The notes under the pieces were generated by a model. The model did no database searches. It was not told the DNA's origin and worked only from the letters and a program-made list of their open reading frames with translations. Source: Xenopus tropicalis (lineage: Eukaryota > Chordata > Amphibia > Anura > Pipidae). From it: DNA of 64,000 nucleotides. The DNA lies in assembly GCF_000004195.4 (NCBI RefSeq), contig NC_030679.2, positions 21,791,212 through 21,855,211 of the forward strand, read 5' to 3'. The position numbers and the translations under genes are program-made. Below, one piece after another: positions 1 to 11,634 of this stretch (its first letter is position 1; each line of letters starts with the position of its first letter).

Positions 1-394
1 CAACGTAGCAGTAATCTCCTGTTAATCATCTGGTTTCTGCTACTTTGTTTCAGGAGTCTGAAGTACACAGACTGTAAACTATTTTAGCCATGTCAGTTCA
101 ATGCCCTTTATGCTGTGTCAGTCGACTGCAGTTTGTTATGCCCCATTCATGCCTTGCAACGCTGAGTCAGTTGGTTGCTGTGTGTCTGTGCAGCATAAGA
201 GTTGGGATTGGGTTTCACCAAACTACATCTGCTATATACAATGCTAGTAATATATCCTATAATCCGATATGTCAGCAAGCTGAGTCAGGAAGCATGCAAC
301 ATACCAGAGTGTATTCCCTGTGCAAGGGGGCTTTGCCTTTAAGCAGGGGGACATGCAGGTAGTTTGCAGGGTGACAGGGTAGAATGGGTACAGC
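1..394. other. Gene-free flank, nothing recognised
   Basis: No coding exon, RNA gene or clear repeat is visible. The short open frame on the + strand (90-362) has no family resemblance and no splice-site context. The stretch should be upstream flank or intron of SYNPO, because the next + strand coding exon is the SYNPO exon at 21,280. Confidence 0.5.
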
Positions 395-437
395 GCTGCG
401 GAATATGTTGGCGCTTTATAAATAAATGTTAATAATA
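395..437 (+). repeat. 3' tail of a CR1/L2-type LINE
   Basis: The words gcgctgcggaatatgttgg and gctttataaataaatg followed by a short TAA-rich tail are the usual 3' end of amphibian CR1/L2-like LINE copies. Only the tail is present and no reverse transcriptase is seen. Similar tails occur near 24,672-24,725 and, on the other strand, at 20,349-20,580. The clade assignment comes from memory of the family. Confidence 0.55.
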
Positions 438-1429
438 AATCATAATGGGTAGAATGTAAACAAACAAGAATTACATATACTGCACCAGCACCTGGGGTGA
501 CTGCAAGCCCTGCAGAACTCTCAGTGCCCAGAGGGATCAGATGAGAAGCAGGGAAAGCTCAATTCAGGGTTTATTGTGAACTGAGCTGCAAGAAAAGAAC
601 AGGATATTGAAAACTATATGTGAGAGCAGAACAGAATCCTGGGATAAATATAATCGCCATTACGCTGGGATAAAACAGAAAAAGAGAGAAGGTTTTGGAA
701 AAAGAAGAGACTTTCTACTGTTATTAAGCTGTAATGTGTGCAAGAAAGCAATGAGTAATGAGCAATGAGCAAATAGTACAAAATCATTTCATTCTTATAA
801 CATTATGTCAGCTTGTAAAAAAGGAGGCATATACCCAATGAAACAGTGTCAGGGTGCTCTACTAAGCAATCTTGCAGTTACCGTTAATTATTTTTTCTCT
901 TTAACTTTTCATATTTGCAGTTTTAAAATATTTACATCATGACTTTGTAACAGAAGCACCTTCTGCTGTACTACCCAGCAGGCCAAATGCACAGAACACC
1001 AGAAGCTGAATTGACTGTTGCAGAAGGGATTTCCTGACATTTTATGCTCAGGTCTCTTGCTTCTATCTCACTGACCAATATAGCTGAGCAGAGAAACATC
1101 AGGAGACACCGCCAACAGTAAGTCAGGTGTTTAGTCAGGGGGCACTGATACAAACTCATTATATGAGCAGTATAAAACTGTGAATACCATGAAAACTAAA
1201 AATAATAGTTTACATTTCTTTGGATGGGTAAATGTCCAAATGGTATATTCCCTTGTTATTCTTCTTATTCCCTGTCAAAAACATCAGGGCTGCCATTCTA
1301 AATTCTAGGCTTTAATTGTAATAGACCTTTATAACAAAAAATAGATTAGTTACCCTCTATATGAAAGCCTCTCATTGTTTCCATATAGATATAGAAAACG
1401 TATATAGAGTATAGAATAGAAAGATAAGT
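438..1429. other. Gene-free stretch
   Basis: I see no exon, RNA gene or clear transposon terminus here. The short antisense open frames have no recognisable content. Confidence 0.5.
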
Positions 1430-1541
1430 ACAGGTATGGGATCCATTATCTGGAAAGCTCTTATCCAGCATGTTCCAAATTACAGAAAGCCTGTCACCAA
1501 CAGACTCCATTATAAGAGTATAATTCAATTTTATTTTAAAT

Positions 1542-2370
1542 TAGAGAGTGATATAATAAGACAAATTGCAATTGATCTTCATTATTTATAATTTGTAGTT
1601 TTTGAAATATTTAGCTTTAAAGGACAAGGAAAGGCAAAGTCACTTGGGGGTGCCAAAATGTTAGGCACCCCCAAGTGACTTTAATCGCTTACCTTGTACC
1701 CCAGGCTGGTACCCCTGTTAGGAGAAAACAGCACCAGCCCGGGGTACCTGTAGGAAGCGCTTCCTCCTTCCGGCTTCGTTTTTGGAAGGACTAAATGACA
1801 GGCGCATGCGCAGTAGAGTGAAAAGCCGACTTCTCTGTTAAAGTTCCACTATTCACTGTACTGCGCATGCGTGTGCAGCGATACAGGAAGGAGGAATTGC
1901 TTGCTGCTACCCCGGGCTGGTGCTGTTTTCTCCTAACAGGGGCACCAGCCGGGGTACAAGGTAAGCGATTAAAGTCACTTGGGGGTGCCTAACATTTTGG
2001 CACCCCCAAGTGACTTTGCCTTTCCTTCTCCTTTAAACAGCTGTCCAGCTTGGAATTCAAGCACCTAGTTGCTAAGGTTCAGATTACCCTGGCAACCAGG
2101 CACTAATTTGAATGAGAGACTAGAATACGAATAGGAGAAGGCCTGCATAGTAAGATAAGTAATGAAAAATAAAAATAACAATAAAATTGTCACAGAGAAA
2201 TGGTTTTTTGGCTGCTGGGATCAGTGACCCCAATCTAAAAGCTGGAAAGAGGCAGAAGAAGAAGGCAAATCATTAAAAAACTATAAAGAAGAAAAAACGA
2301 AGACCAACTGAAAAGTTGCTTAGACTTGTTTATTCTACAACATACTAAAGGTTACTTAAAGGTGAACAAG
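1542..2370. mobile_element. Family H MITE, split by a T2-type insertion
   Basis: This copy aligns by eye with the intact copy at 9550-9996. The 5' part (gagagtgatat...ttgatcttcatt) lies at 1542-1616. The 3' part (cagcttggaattca, ggttgctagg-like words, ttttttggctgctggg, agtgacccc, ending acttaaaggtgaacaa) lies at 2037-2370. The extreme left terminus is missing. It sits inside the family A element and is itself interrupted at 1617-2036. Confidence 0.75.
1617..2036. mobile_element. T2-type MITE with long inverted repeat and TTAA duplication
   Basis: The element begins TTAAAGGACAAGGAAAGG and ends with the complement CCTTTCCTTCTCCTTTAA. TTAA at both ends (1617-1620 and 2033-2036) is the target-site duplication. 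The arms are long near-perfect inverted repeats (gtcacttgggggtgcc ... ggcacccccaagtgac). The centre holds two gcgcatgcg-like words. The TTAAAGG ends fit the Xenopus T2 group of non-autonomous elements. There is no coding content. Confidence 0.88.
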
Positions 2371-2432
2371 ATCCAAATTATGAAGAGACCCCTTATGAAG
2401 AGTATTCTGGATAACAGGTCCATTACCTGTAA

Positions 2433-2625
2433 TAATGAGTAATAATAAAATTATAACCTTACAGAACAATAGTTTTTTGGCTGCCGGGGTCAGTGACCCC
2501 CATTTTAAAGCTGTAAAAGGCAGAAGGCAAGTAATTTAAAAAAACAGAGACCAACTGAAAAATTTCTAAGATTCTAAGATATTCTGTGACATAGTGTAAA
2601 GTAGGCAAAGCAAAAAGCTCTGCAT
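2433..2625. repeat. Family H fragment
   Basis: The words ttttttggctgccggggtca and gtgacccccattttaaagct match the middle of the intact family H copy at 9550-9996. Neither terminus is present. Confidence 0.6.
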
Positions 2626-2749
2626 TATTGTTAGAATATTCAGTTGTATTAGAAACAGAGCAACACAATATGCAGAACTGTTTAATACCGTTTAGAAAAT
2701 AAATGGGGGGGGATTATGCAGTCACTGTCCCTTTAAGGAAGAAAAAAAG

Positions 2750-3178
2750 CTGATGAGGTGCGCTGGCAGAGAGAGAAAGTAGGAGGAAAGCAGTGGATTG
2801 GGCAATGACCAGAAAGAGACCAAACTGGGATGTGAGAGTTTGAGCTGAACTTGGGAAATAGAGGAAACTACTGGGCAAGTGAGGACGACATAAAGTTCAT
2901 GAGGCAGTTAATTTAGGAACAGAGCAACCCTGAGAGAGTAATGGGGCAGAGTGAGAGGCAGAAGGGGAGAGAGCCGTGCGTCAGCAGCCAGCCCTGGCCA
3001 GTGGGCAGAGTGGAGCTATTTTGACAGACACAGCCAGTTGCATTGCCTGTATGGGACATCCAATCCGCCTGAGCCGTAACAGAGGAGGGGAATGCTGTGA
3101 AAATGACCAAACTCCAGTGCCCCCAGCACAAACCTGACTAGGACACAGCCTCGGCCACAGGACACCCACCACTAAGAG
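2750..3178 (+). other. Candidate untranslated first exon upstream of SYNPO
   Basis: This unique stretch is richer in GC and CpG than its surroundings and ends in a strong splice-donor word, AAGAG|GTGAGG, at 3178/3179. It has only short open frames on the + strand, so it would be non-coding. The SYNPO exon at 21,280 needs one base from its upstream exon, and its ATG at 21,600 aligns with the start of the human short form, so a non-coding first exon is plausible. No TATA box or transcript evidence is visible. It could equally be ordinary intergenic DNA. Confidence 0.25.
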
Positions 3179-5164
3179 GTGAGGCTAGTGCTGCAACAGG
3201 TGGGGACTGGGCATTGGGCTTAACCCCCTCTGGGTCTGCTCTGGCAGAGAAAGGGTTGATTTCATGTCATTGCTTTAATGTTTGCACCTCAGAGATGGGA
3301 ACGTTACTGCCTGTACCATTCTGAAGTCAGATGGAGGGGGGCGATCGATCATTAGAGACGACAGATAGAATTAATGCATGTGATTAATGCATTTGTAATT
3401 TAAAACTCCCATCCTGCAGATGGTGTTCAGTAACATAATATACAAAGACTATCCCATGCACTACATCGATTCTACTGAGTTATAGATGTTAGGTGCCAAA
3501 ACCCATACAACTACAACTACAACTCCCAGAAGCCCCTGCTAGAGGGTGGAAAGTGGCTGCTGGGAGTTGACATTCAACAGGTAGAAGGCTGCATGTTATA
3601 GAACTCTCTTACAGATACCAAAACTATCCATCAGTTCATATTGGGCCTGAATGTTTGTGACAGCAGCTTCAGTCTCACCTTCTGCAGTCGCAGGGTTTTA
3701 GTTTCAGTGAATTCTTGTGGTTAAAGCCAGGATGGGAGTTTTCTGTTTTTCTAACCTCTTCCACTTCTAAGGGAATGATCTATAAACCATGCTAACGGTC
3801 AGATGATGGGTGAGTAGTAATGTACAGGTTAAAGATAATAAGCAGTATACAGAAGATTATGTACCCCCTGACTGTATAATATAAGGATATTATTAGTCAC
3901 TGAAGCATATGGCCAGAGCCCTAGTGTATAGGAGCGTATGGGTCCAGCCAGAGGGCCAGTTATGAGGCAGGACATGCCTAATGTGCATCAGGGAAGGGGG
4001 AGACATTTTTGTATGGGGAAACTAATTGAAGGTTTTCCACTGTAGAACTTATATAGGTTAAACGTCCCTTCTCTGCCTATGATGGGCATAGTTATGAAGA
4101 AGAATGTACCATTTATCAGTAATGAGTTACAGCAGATACCTTGGAAACATTTCTAAAATCACTGAAATTCTCCACAGTTGGTCAACCAAGGACACATGTA
4201 TATTTTTGGCACACCTGCTTCCACACCCCCCACCACCATGGCACCTTACAACCCAACCCCTTGGGCATACGGGGGGAACTAAAGACTAAAATTATGACCC
4301 ATTAAAGAAGCAGCAGAAAATGCTCCAGAATGAGTGCCCTCTCATAAAACTGACATTTTTAGGCCAGGCCTAAGTGGCTTTCCCACAAATATGGAGACTT
4401 TTATGTGTCTGATTCATATTCTTTATACCCTCGATGATATCACCTGGTAGATTTACCATGGAATAAGCCCCTCTCAGGCATTTAAACCTGAGCCTGGGGT
4501 CTTCTTCATACAGAATTCTGCTGTGTGGATGAGGTGACAATGAAAACATCTGGGACTGGTTTAAGATTAGTAAGGATTTTGGCCCCCGTGTAAGTGTATC
4601 AGTGCTAAGGATGGTGGGTAACTTTACTTTGCCTCAGTGTAGTGATACTGTTTTAATGTGGTCAAAATGAGATTTGTTACAGCGAAAGCAGAGAAAATCT
4701 AATATTCATTCATATCTGGCAAAACAATATCTTGTGATCCTCTTTTCATGGCTTTGCTCTTCTGATTAACCGTTTCCCTGCTGTTGGACAACTCTTTGAT
4801 CCAGCAACATGTTGCCATGTAAACATCGTCACGGTACAGATCGAAGTAGAACCTTTGGCGCAGACACTGTGGTCTTTTAATGTGTAAAAGACTTGATTGG
4901 GTCAGCACATGACATTTAATCACAACAACAATGATGTTAGGGGGCGGGGCCTCTTTATTTACAAAAAAATGGGTTTATTTCCCTGGCAGGGCAAACCTAG
5001 CAACCCAGCTCTAGCTATACCTCTTATCATTTGTCTTAGCAGTCAATACGCTCTATAACCTTGTTAGATGTCCCTGCAAAACTATACTAAATATGGCGCA
5101 TCACATTTTGCGCTGGCAAAATGAATTTGGCAATAAAAAAAAAACTAAAAAAATTACATTTTGT
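3179..5164. other. Gene-free, mostly unique stretch
   Basis: No exon is recognised. At 3370-3410 an AT-rich patch carries two attaatgcat/ttaatgcat words of the homeodomain or POU type. Around 3510-3580 there is a 'ctacaactcccagaagcc' transposon fragment. The rest shows no structure I can name. Confidence 0.45.
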
Positions 5165-5436
5165 CAGAACGGAATGGTAGAAACTTTGTTTTGTGGCCAT
5201 ATAATTAATTTTGTTAAGATTAAGTAACTCTGTGAATCTTCCAGTTTTTTAAGAAACTCTGTGAATCTTTTTCATTCAAACCACTGCCCTGTTGCTAGGG
5301 TAATTTGGACACCTGATAGCTACTAAAATACCAAACTGGGGAACTTCTAATCAAAACATTTAGTTGGTAATTCTCAGAATAACAGTCTCAGCAACATACT
5401 ACAAGTTTATGTAAAGTTGAACAACCCCATTAATGC
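5165..5436. repeat. Decayed family H copy
   Basis: The words gttgctagggtaatttggac, catactacaag and aagttgaacaacccc match the intact family H element at 9550-9996. This copy is heavily diverged and its left end is unclear. Confidence 0.55.
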
Positions 5437-6188
5437 TGGGTAAATGAGCACCTAATGGGTGGGGTCCAGAAACATCCCATATACTATTAGCCTAACAGGA
5501 ACCATGTAGCTGAAGCACCAGTAAATCCTCGGTTATACCCTGCAGCAATGTAGCCCACAAAGCCTATGTATTTGTGACAATGTAGGCTAAATCCCTGGCA
5601 GATCAACAGTTTCTTTTATGAAAGACTTTCCGAGAAATAGCTTGTATCTGCTCCGCTTGATTGGCTACATAGTTGGCACTTGCTGCTACAAAACTGCAGC
5701 TATGAAGCAAGATTTTCGCTCTCACTGTTGGAGTCAATCTCTGTCTCCTTTCATTTAATCTGCTATTAGATAAAGCTCATTACCTTGATTGCACTTCATC
5801 AAGGACATTATGCAGGACATAAGTACATGTCTGTAAATGGTACCTTCTGCATGCACAATCATTCTCATTGTTCTTCTTGTATCCTAATTCTGACTGACTG
5901 GTGCCTAGAGATGAGAGGGGAGCCAGTCATCAGCTCTCATGAGTCACACACATCAGATATTTGAGTTCTAAAAAGACAAAAGGGCAAATCAGAAGAGCAG
6001 TGATGTGTTCAGAATGGCAAAATGCTTCTCTTGGGCCTGTTCTTGCCATCTGTAACATGTACCACCAAGATATTAGAATTTACCAATAACCATATGTTGG
6101 CTTTAGTATATAAGTCAAGACCAACTCAAGGATGAATTCTAATGAAATATATTTTAAAGTAGGGAAATAAGTGGAGAATAATAAAGGC
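5437..6188. other. Gene-free unique stretch
   Basis: No exon or transposon terminus is visible. Around 5740-5900 the sequence is rich in ATTA and TAAT words, as in many developmental regulatory elements, but nothing specific can be claimed. Confidence 0.4.
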
Positions 6189-6191
6189 TTA

Positions 6192-6563
6192 AGGTTCCCA
6201 TACACGGGCCGATTCTAGCTGCCAATATCAGTCCCTTAGACCAATTCGGCACCTAATCGGCCTGTGTATGGGCACTACCGACGGGCCTGCCTGACCGATA
6301 TCTGGCCTGATATCGGCCAGATCTCGATCAGGCAGGTTAGAAAATCTAGTCGGATCGGGGACCGCATCGGCTCGTTGATGCAGTCCCCGAACTGACTACC
6401 CCATTGCCGCCAATATAATTCGATTGTTTGGCCCCAGGGCCAAATGATCGAATTAGCCTACACGCTCCCCGATATCGCCCACCTGTAGGTGGGGATATCG
6501 GGTGACGATCCGCTTGCTTGGCGATCTCGCCAAGCGAGCGAATCTTAACGTGTATGGGCACCT
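6192..6563. mobile_element. Family D MITE, CpG-rich, TTA duplication
   Basis: The ends are aggttcccatacacgg and gtgtatgggcacct, flanked on both sides by TTA (6189-6191 and 6564-6566). The inside is a mosaic of gatcgg, ccgat and ggccagat words that fold back on each other. Nine clear copies lie in this window, each with a TTA or TAA flank or a close variant. There is no transposase. Three-base TWA duplications point to the PIF/Harbinger group. Open frames of about 100 codons across it on both strands are by-products of the palindromic CpG-rich sequence. Confidence 0.82.
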
Positions 6564-6863
6564 TTAGGGTAGTGGTTGCCAGACTTAGTGCAGGGTCAAG
6601 TATCATTGCCACCTGCCTGTCCACAAGACACAACCCCCACACCCCCTGCCCTTGCCCCAATGCTGCCATGTCACAGACTGATTTCCTTACTCACTTCTCA
6701 TGTGGGTCAGTTGGGCTCCAAATTAGCTCAGGGCTGTGCCCCCAATTTTTCCCTCGGCACAAGCCTACTCTGGTCACACTTCATGTAGACAGGACCATAT
6801 TAGCCACTTACCTACATATATTTCACCCTTCTCCCCTGAAAGGAGCTACAGTGTACCTTATCT

Positions 6864-7150
6864 CTGATACCCATTATCCAGAAAGCTCCGAATTACTGAC
6901 ATGGTTGTCTCCCATAGACTCCAATTCAATTTTTTAAAACGATTTCCCTTTTCTCTGTAATAATAAAACAGTACCTTGTACTTAATCCTATAATATGATT
7001 AACCCTTATTGGAGGCAAAACAAGCTTATTGAGTTTATTTAATGCTTACATTATTATTTAGTAGACTTAAGGTATGAAGATCCAAATTATGGAAAGACCC
7101 GGGAACATCCCAGGTCCCGAGCATTCTGGATAATGGGTCCTATACCTGTA
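6864..7150. mobile_element. Family A MITE, single-unit copy
   Basis: It runs from gatacccattatccagaaag to ataatgggtcctatacctgt. It carries exactly one copy of the internal block (tctgtaataataaaacag, ccttattggagg) that is tandemly amplified in other family A copies, and so shows the probable ancestral structure. Confidence 0.75.
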
Positions 7151-7379
7151 ATACATACATACATCTGGTGCAAGAATGTGCTCTGTGATTATGTGTAGAG
7201 TAGGAGCAAGTCAGTTACTTGTATAAAAGCAAGAAGCCAATGGCTCTGTCCCTTTGTATGGGATGCAATTCCTGACATCACAGGCTTTTGTAGTGGGGCA
7301 TAGTAGATGATTCTGCATGTAGGTTTTTGGTGTGTTTTGTTACTCTGCATTACCGCAGCTCTGTCAGCCAATGGGTTAC

Positions 7380-7860
7380 TAATATTTATTTCTGTTTATT
7401 GCTGCTGTTTTGCTGTTTTATATAGATATATGAAGGTATTTCAGCATTGCTGATGTTAATGGAAATATACTGTGAGTTTGTTTGTGCGGCAGTAAGATGA
7501 TATAGTGTGTGCTTGCCTGTGTGAGTGAGTGTGTGTCGCAGCCAGTGGAAACTGGGCATCTATCAGGGAAATAAGCAGCTGGCGTGGCTGCGCTACTGAG
7601 AGTAGCAGGTCTCAGGGAGGCGTGGGTGATGGGGGTGAGCGAGCCAGGCCTTTCTCTCCGGCAAGACTCATCCTTCATCCCCCTCATTAACAGGCTCAGC
7701 CGTCTGTGGTAGGTTCACTATCATAATAAATTCATTAGAGAATTTTGTGCTTAATTACCCTAGCTCCCAGAGCCAGTGCGGGTGCTGAACAAGAGCTGGC
7801 CTAGATAGGAAAATAAGCAGCGTGACCCCGGGAAGCACATTCCTTCTACATATCTATTTA
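7380..7860. other. Unique stretch, candidate regulatory element
   Basis: No repeat termini are visible. The sequence mixes a GC-rich block with an AT-rich core at 7720-7762 (aaattcattagag, ttgtgcttaattac) dense in homeodomain-type ATTA/TAAT words. This composition is typical of conserved non-coding elements, but conservation cannot be checked here. No splice sites or long open frame support an exon. Confidence 0.3.
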
Positions 7861-8215
7861 CTATAGTCAGGAAGGGCAGTGCTGGAGAGAAGAGAGGGCC
7901 CCTGGCAATGTAGAAAGGCTGTTATGCTGGGAGGCGCTTATTAAATATCTGACAGTCTGGATGGAGTTTATTTCAGCAACAGCTGAAAGTTGGGCAACCT
8001 TGATAGAAAGTAAGTCCAACTGGATGCCATTGGGCTGGGTGTGGCTCTTCAAAAGATTTTTATGGCCACAAGATTGTTTTATAGCACCACTGATCTATTT
8101 GGATGATATACTTTTCTTGTAATTTGGCCCCAAAAAGCTGCTCTGCATGGCCCCTACCATGTGCAGGACCCTGGGTGGTCATACCTATTGGGAACCATTA
8201 ATCACGCCTGATAAT

Positions 8216-8292
8216 GGGGCCTATTTATTATGCTGTGTAAAGCGAAATTTGCCTAAAAAATTTTGTAAAAAGCTGTGTGAAATAAATGGTGA

Positions 8293-8326
<34 letters not shown>

Positions 8327-8454
8327 TTACGCTGTCCCGACACCAGATTTGTCTCTCTAAGAAAAAACATGTAAAAAATTAACGCCATTTTTTTATGTGC
8401 CGATGTATAGCGAATTTTGACGCCGTTTTTTACATCACATAATAAATCCGTCCC
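8216..8454. mobile_element. MITE with internal TTA microsatellite
   Basis: The ends ggcctatttattatg and cataataaatccgtccc are imperfect inverted repeats (attattatg and cataataaat), and the interior carries acgccg and agcgaattt words. A pure (TTA)n run of about 33 bases lies at 8295-8327. No coding content is seen. Confidence 0.6.
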
Positions 8455-9549
8455 TTTACATTTATTAATAATTTTTCCCACCCAAGGGATCTCTGTTCAG
8501 TTCAGTTGGTAAATTTGGACCTGTGGTTTCCCTTAATGTAGAATAGGGAGACCTGCTTTTCAGACTGATAGAACTGTGTACATTTCAGAATGAATTCTGG
8601 ACATATATTCTATGATCTATTCCTGCAGCAGTTTTACACTGTTGGGGTTAACCCTAACTAACTGAGGGGGTCGTATGCCAAGCAACAGAAATATGAAGTA
8701 TTACTGTCCCTATCTGGCCCAGCTATTGGCATCTTGGCAGAGCAGCCCCTGTAAAAGCTCCTGTATATCTGTCCCACTTATTATCATGCATTGGGGCGCC
8801 AGGTTACTACTAGACTATTTCTTAGCCCATCTGCTTGTGTGTGATTTATCCAAAGGTTCCGTAATTCTTAGTATTTGTATCAAATCCCATTGTTTAAACA
8901 CTGATGTGAGATGTAGACATCCGACCTTCAAAGCATCTTTGAAGGGCAGTGATGAATGAGCAAGCATGATAACATTCATCTTCCATGGAGGACAGAGGTG
9001 CTCTGAGCTGATTCCCACATGGGTAACATTGTCTATGCCAGGTAGCTGAAATGTAACCTCCTTGTGGCCCTGGCCGGCTAGTGCCAAGGGATAATATTCC
9101 CACCACTGTCACATCATTTCTCAGCTTTCAGGGCTGACCTCTAAGTACATGGGGGGGTAGTTTGGTAGGAATAGCGAGTGCTCAGCTTACTCAGCAGTCC
9201 CTGATCCCTTACAGCACCTGGCACATACGGTGCAGCCTGGGCATATTTATAAAAGGCTTACAGTCAGCTTACGAGAAGCCACTTGGTGCAATATAAACAT
9301 ATAATTTATGTTTTGCTACATGTATATACCAACAGGAACAAAATAACCCCTTTGCTTTGCTAGTAGTATATTGAGGAGCCCATGGGACCTGGGGCACTGC
9401 AATGCACTCTTACTTTCCCCAGGATTCCCCTTACATGTATTTATATTTGTATTGGTTATCATAGTTATATTGATGACTGTTTCATGCTATTATGTATATT
9501 GATCTTTTTGCCATCTTCGGAGGAGTAGGTATTTTTGCAATATATATTT
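8455..9549. other. Gene-free stretch
   Basis: No exon, RNA gene or complete transposon is recognised. The overlapping short frames on the two strands near 8800-9100 have no family resemblance. Confidence 0.45.
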
Positions 9550-9996
9550 AAAAGGGGTTGTTAACTTTTAGTATGATGCCGAGAGTAATATTCTGAGACA
9601 ATATCCAATTGGTCTTCATTTTTTATTATTTGTGTTTTTTTAATTATTTCACTTTTGGTTCAGCAACCCTCCAGTTTGGAATTTCAGCAGTTATTTGGTT
9701 GCTAGGGTCCAAATTACCTCAGCACCCAGGCAGGGGTTTATGAATTAGAGAGGATTTGAATAGAAAAATAAGTTATAAAAAGTAAAAATAACAATAAAAT
9801 TGTAGCCTGGCAGAGCAATAGTTTTTTGGCTGCCGGGGTCAGTGACCCCCATTTGAAAGTTGAAAAGAGTCAGAAGAAGAAGGCAAACAATTAAAAAACT
9901 ATAAAAAATAAATAATGAAGATTAATTTAAAAGTTGCTAAGAATTGACTATCCTTTGACATACTAAAAGTTAACTCAAAGTTGAACCACCCGTTTA
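9550..9996. mobile_element. Family H MITE, intact
   Basis: The ends aaaggggttgttaac and gttgaaccacccgtttaa are inverted repeats. Inside are the diagnostic words gacaatatccaattggtctt, tggttgctagggtcc, ttttttggctgccggggtca and gtgacccccatttgaaag. It is the best copy in the window and served as the reference for the other H copies. There is no coding sequence. Confidence 0.75.
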
Positions 9997-11626
9997 AGCT
10001 TGTAGCGCTTTATAAAGTTATCCTGATATAATATACATGTTTTAGTAAGGCTATTAATGTACTCTGTGGACATTTTTGCTATTACAATGACACTGCTTAA
10101 AACTGTTTGACCAAATAAACACTGATTTTATTTTAACTGACTTTAGGCTGAGTCCCAGATCCATTGCTTTGGGCCCCCTAGGGGGGTTCAGCCCCACAGT
10201 TTGGTAACCTTTGCTGTACTGCGTCTGTATTATAGTGGCCATGACGTCTCTTGCCCTTGGAGCTTTTAATCACAGGGTACAGTAAAAGCGATTACGGGGG
10301 ATGCAGGAATAAACAGTTACTTTCAATTTATAGAAAGACTTAGTTTGTTTCCAGCAGGAGGAGGAGAAAGAGCCCAGTCTGGAGCATATTTTAGGGAAAC
10401 ATCAGATCTGGGGAGGAGTACAAGCCTGGGGACTACTGGTCTGACTCAGGTTAACTCCTTACATAGAAAGCACAGACTTTCCACAGATTAAAACCATTCT
10501 TTTTCATTCTGCCCATTTATAGAGACTTTAATGTAAACTTGAATCTAAAAAAAACCCCAAAGCGGTTATTCAAAGAAACTTTCCAGAATACATTAAGTCC
10601 AAAAATTCAACCGAAAAGTGTTTGTTTATCCTTTCTGTTCTGGCTCTTCAAACAGTGCAGGAGAAATCAGTTCTCCTCCAGGTCTTATGATTAGTTTATT
10701 AGCTGTCTTCTGCTACATTGCTTCAGAAGCCGAGCCGACAGACAAAAGAACGCTGCTTTCAGTTGCAATAACAATGACAAATTATAAACTATAAAACCAT
10801 TAAGACATTTACATAGATGCATATGTCTTATTTTATTTAGAGTTGCCACAGGGCTGTCCTTGTGAAAGCTGTCTGTCCAGATTTCCAAATTAAGAAATTC
10901 GGAATGGATGCTGAACAATCAGCCAACTTCTATATCATAGCCCCACCCTCTTGAAATGTCACCACCTCACCCCTGACATCACTTGCCCACCCATGACATC
11001 ACCCATCCCAACACCTGCCTGGACTTCCCTGCTCCACGATGTGGCAACCCTAATCTTATTTCATTATGAAAAAACTGTTTTTGGGTGGCATTCCCTTTTA
11101 AAAGAAAGTGCATTTAAATCAATCAAAAGAGCCTGCACTACTAGAAGCTACTAATAGTCTTGAGTCCATTAAAGTTAAACTAAAATCACTGCAGTAAAAT
11201 CACCGGCAGGGATACTGTTTCATTGCAACCCCTAACCAGGCTTGGACTGGGCCCAGACCTGATCCCCGTCAGCGCCCCCCCCTGGGTCACAGCTCTCCCT
11301 CCTCCTGGAGACCCCTTGGGGGTGTGTGGGACCCCTGGGGCTGCAGCCTGGTGGACCCTGCACCCCCCAGTCCACCCTGCCCCTACCTGTTCCCTAACAG
11401 CATCATTCAGGTTATGTGCGCTCTTTAAGTTTGGCGTGAGGTGCAGAAGGCCCCTTAGTGTGAATGTGCACTAAAGGGCACACTTATTCACCCCTTAGCA
11501 TTCCTGGACTTGTGGTAGGGGCAGCTAAGGATGAGCTAAACATTATGGTCATATGTATTAATCCAAATATATGTTTAATAAAGAAAAAAATATAGGCATA
11601 TGTAACGATGCTCTACATGCCCTATA
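9997..11626. other. Gene-free stretch with repeat fragments
   Basis: The part 10,680-10,920 is unique and AT-rich with ATTA words and could be regulatory. The part 10,931-11,055 is a fragment of a 'catgacatcaccc ... gtggcaaccc' repeat also seen at 16,680-16,830. The GC-rich patch at 11,239-11,420 carries an open frame with no resemblance to a known protein. Confidence 0.4.
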
Positions 11627-11634
11627 CTCTATTC

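Larger units (their letters stand above)
1430..2430. mobile_element. Family A MITE (acaggtat termini), interrupted
   Basis: The left end (acaggtatgggatccatta) and right end (aacaggtccattacctgt) form the terminal inverted repeats of a MITE family seen six more times in this window (6864-7150, 13,184-13,950, 15,950-16,380, 35,154-35,671, 52,143-52,661, 55,755-56,937). The left arm ends near 1541 and the right arm resumes near 2371. Everything between is other transposons. This copy lacks the 113-bp tandem unit found in most other copies. Confidence 0.75.

Noticed and set aside
6346..6937. Overlapping open frames of 107-139 codons
   Set aside because: They cross a palindromic CpG-rich MITE, and similar frames recur in other copies of the element. 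No protein family is recognised.
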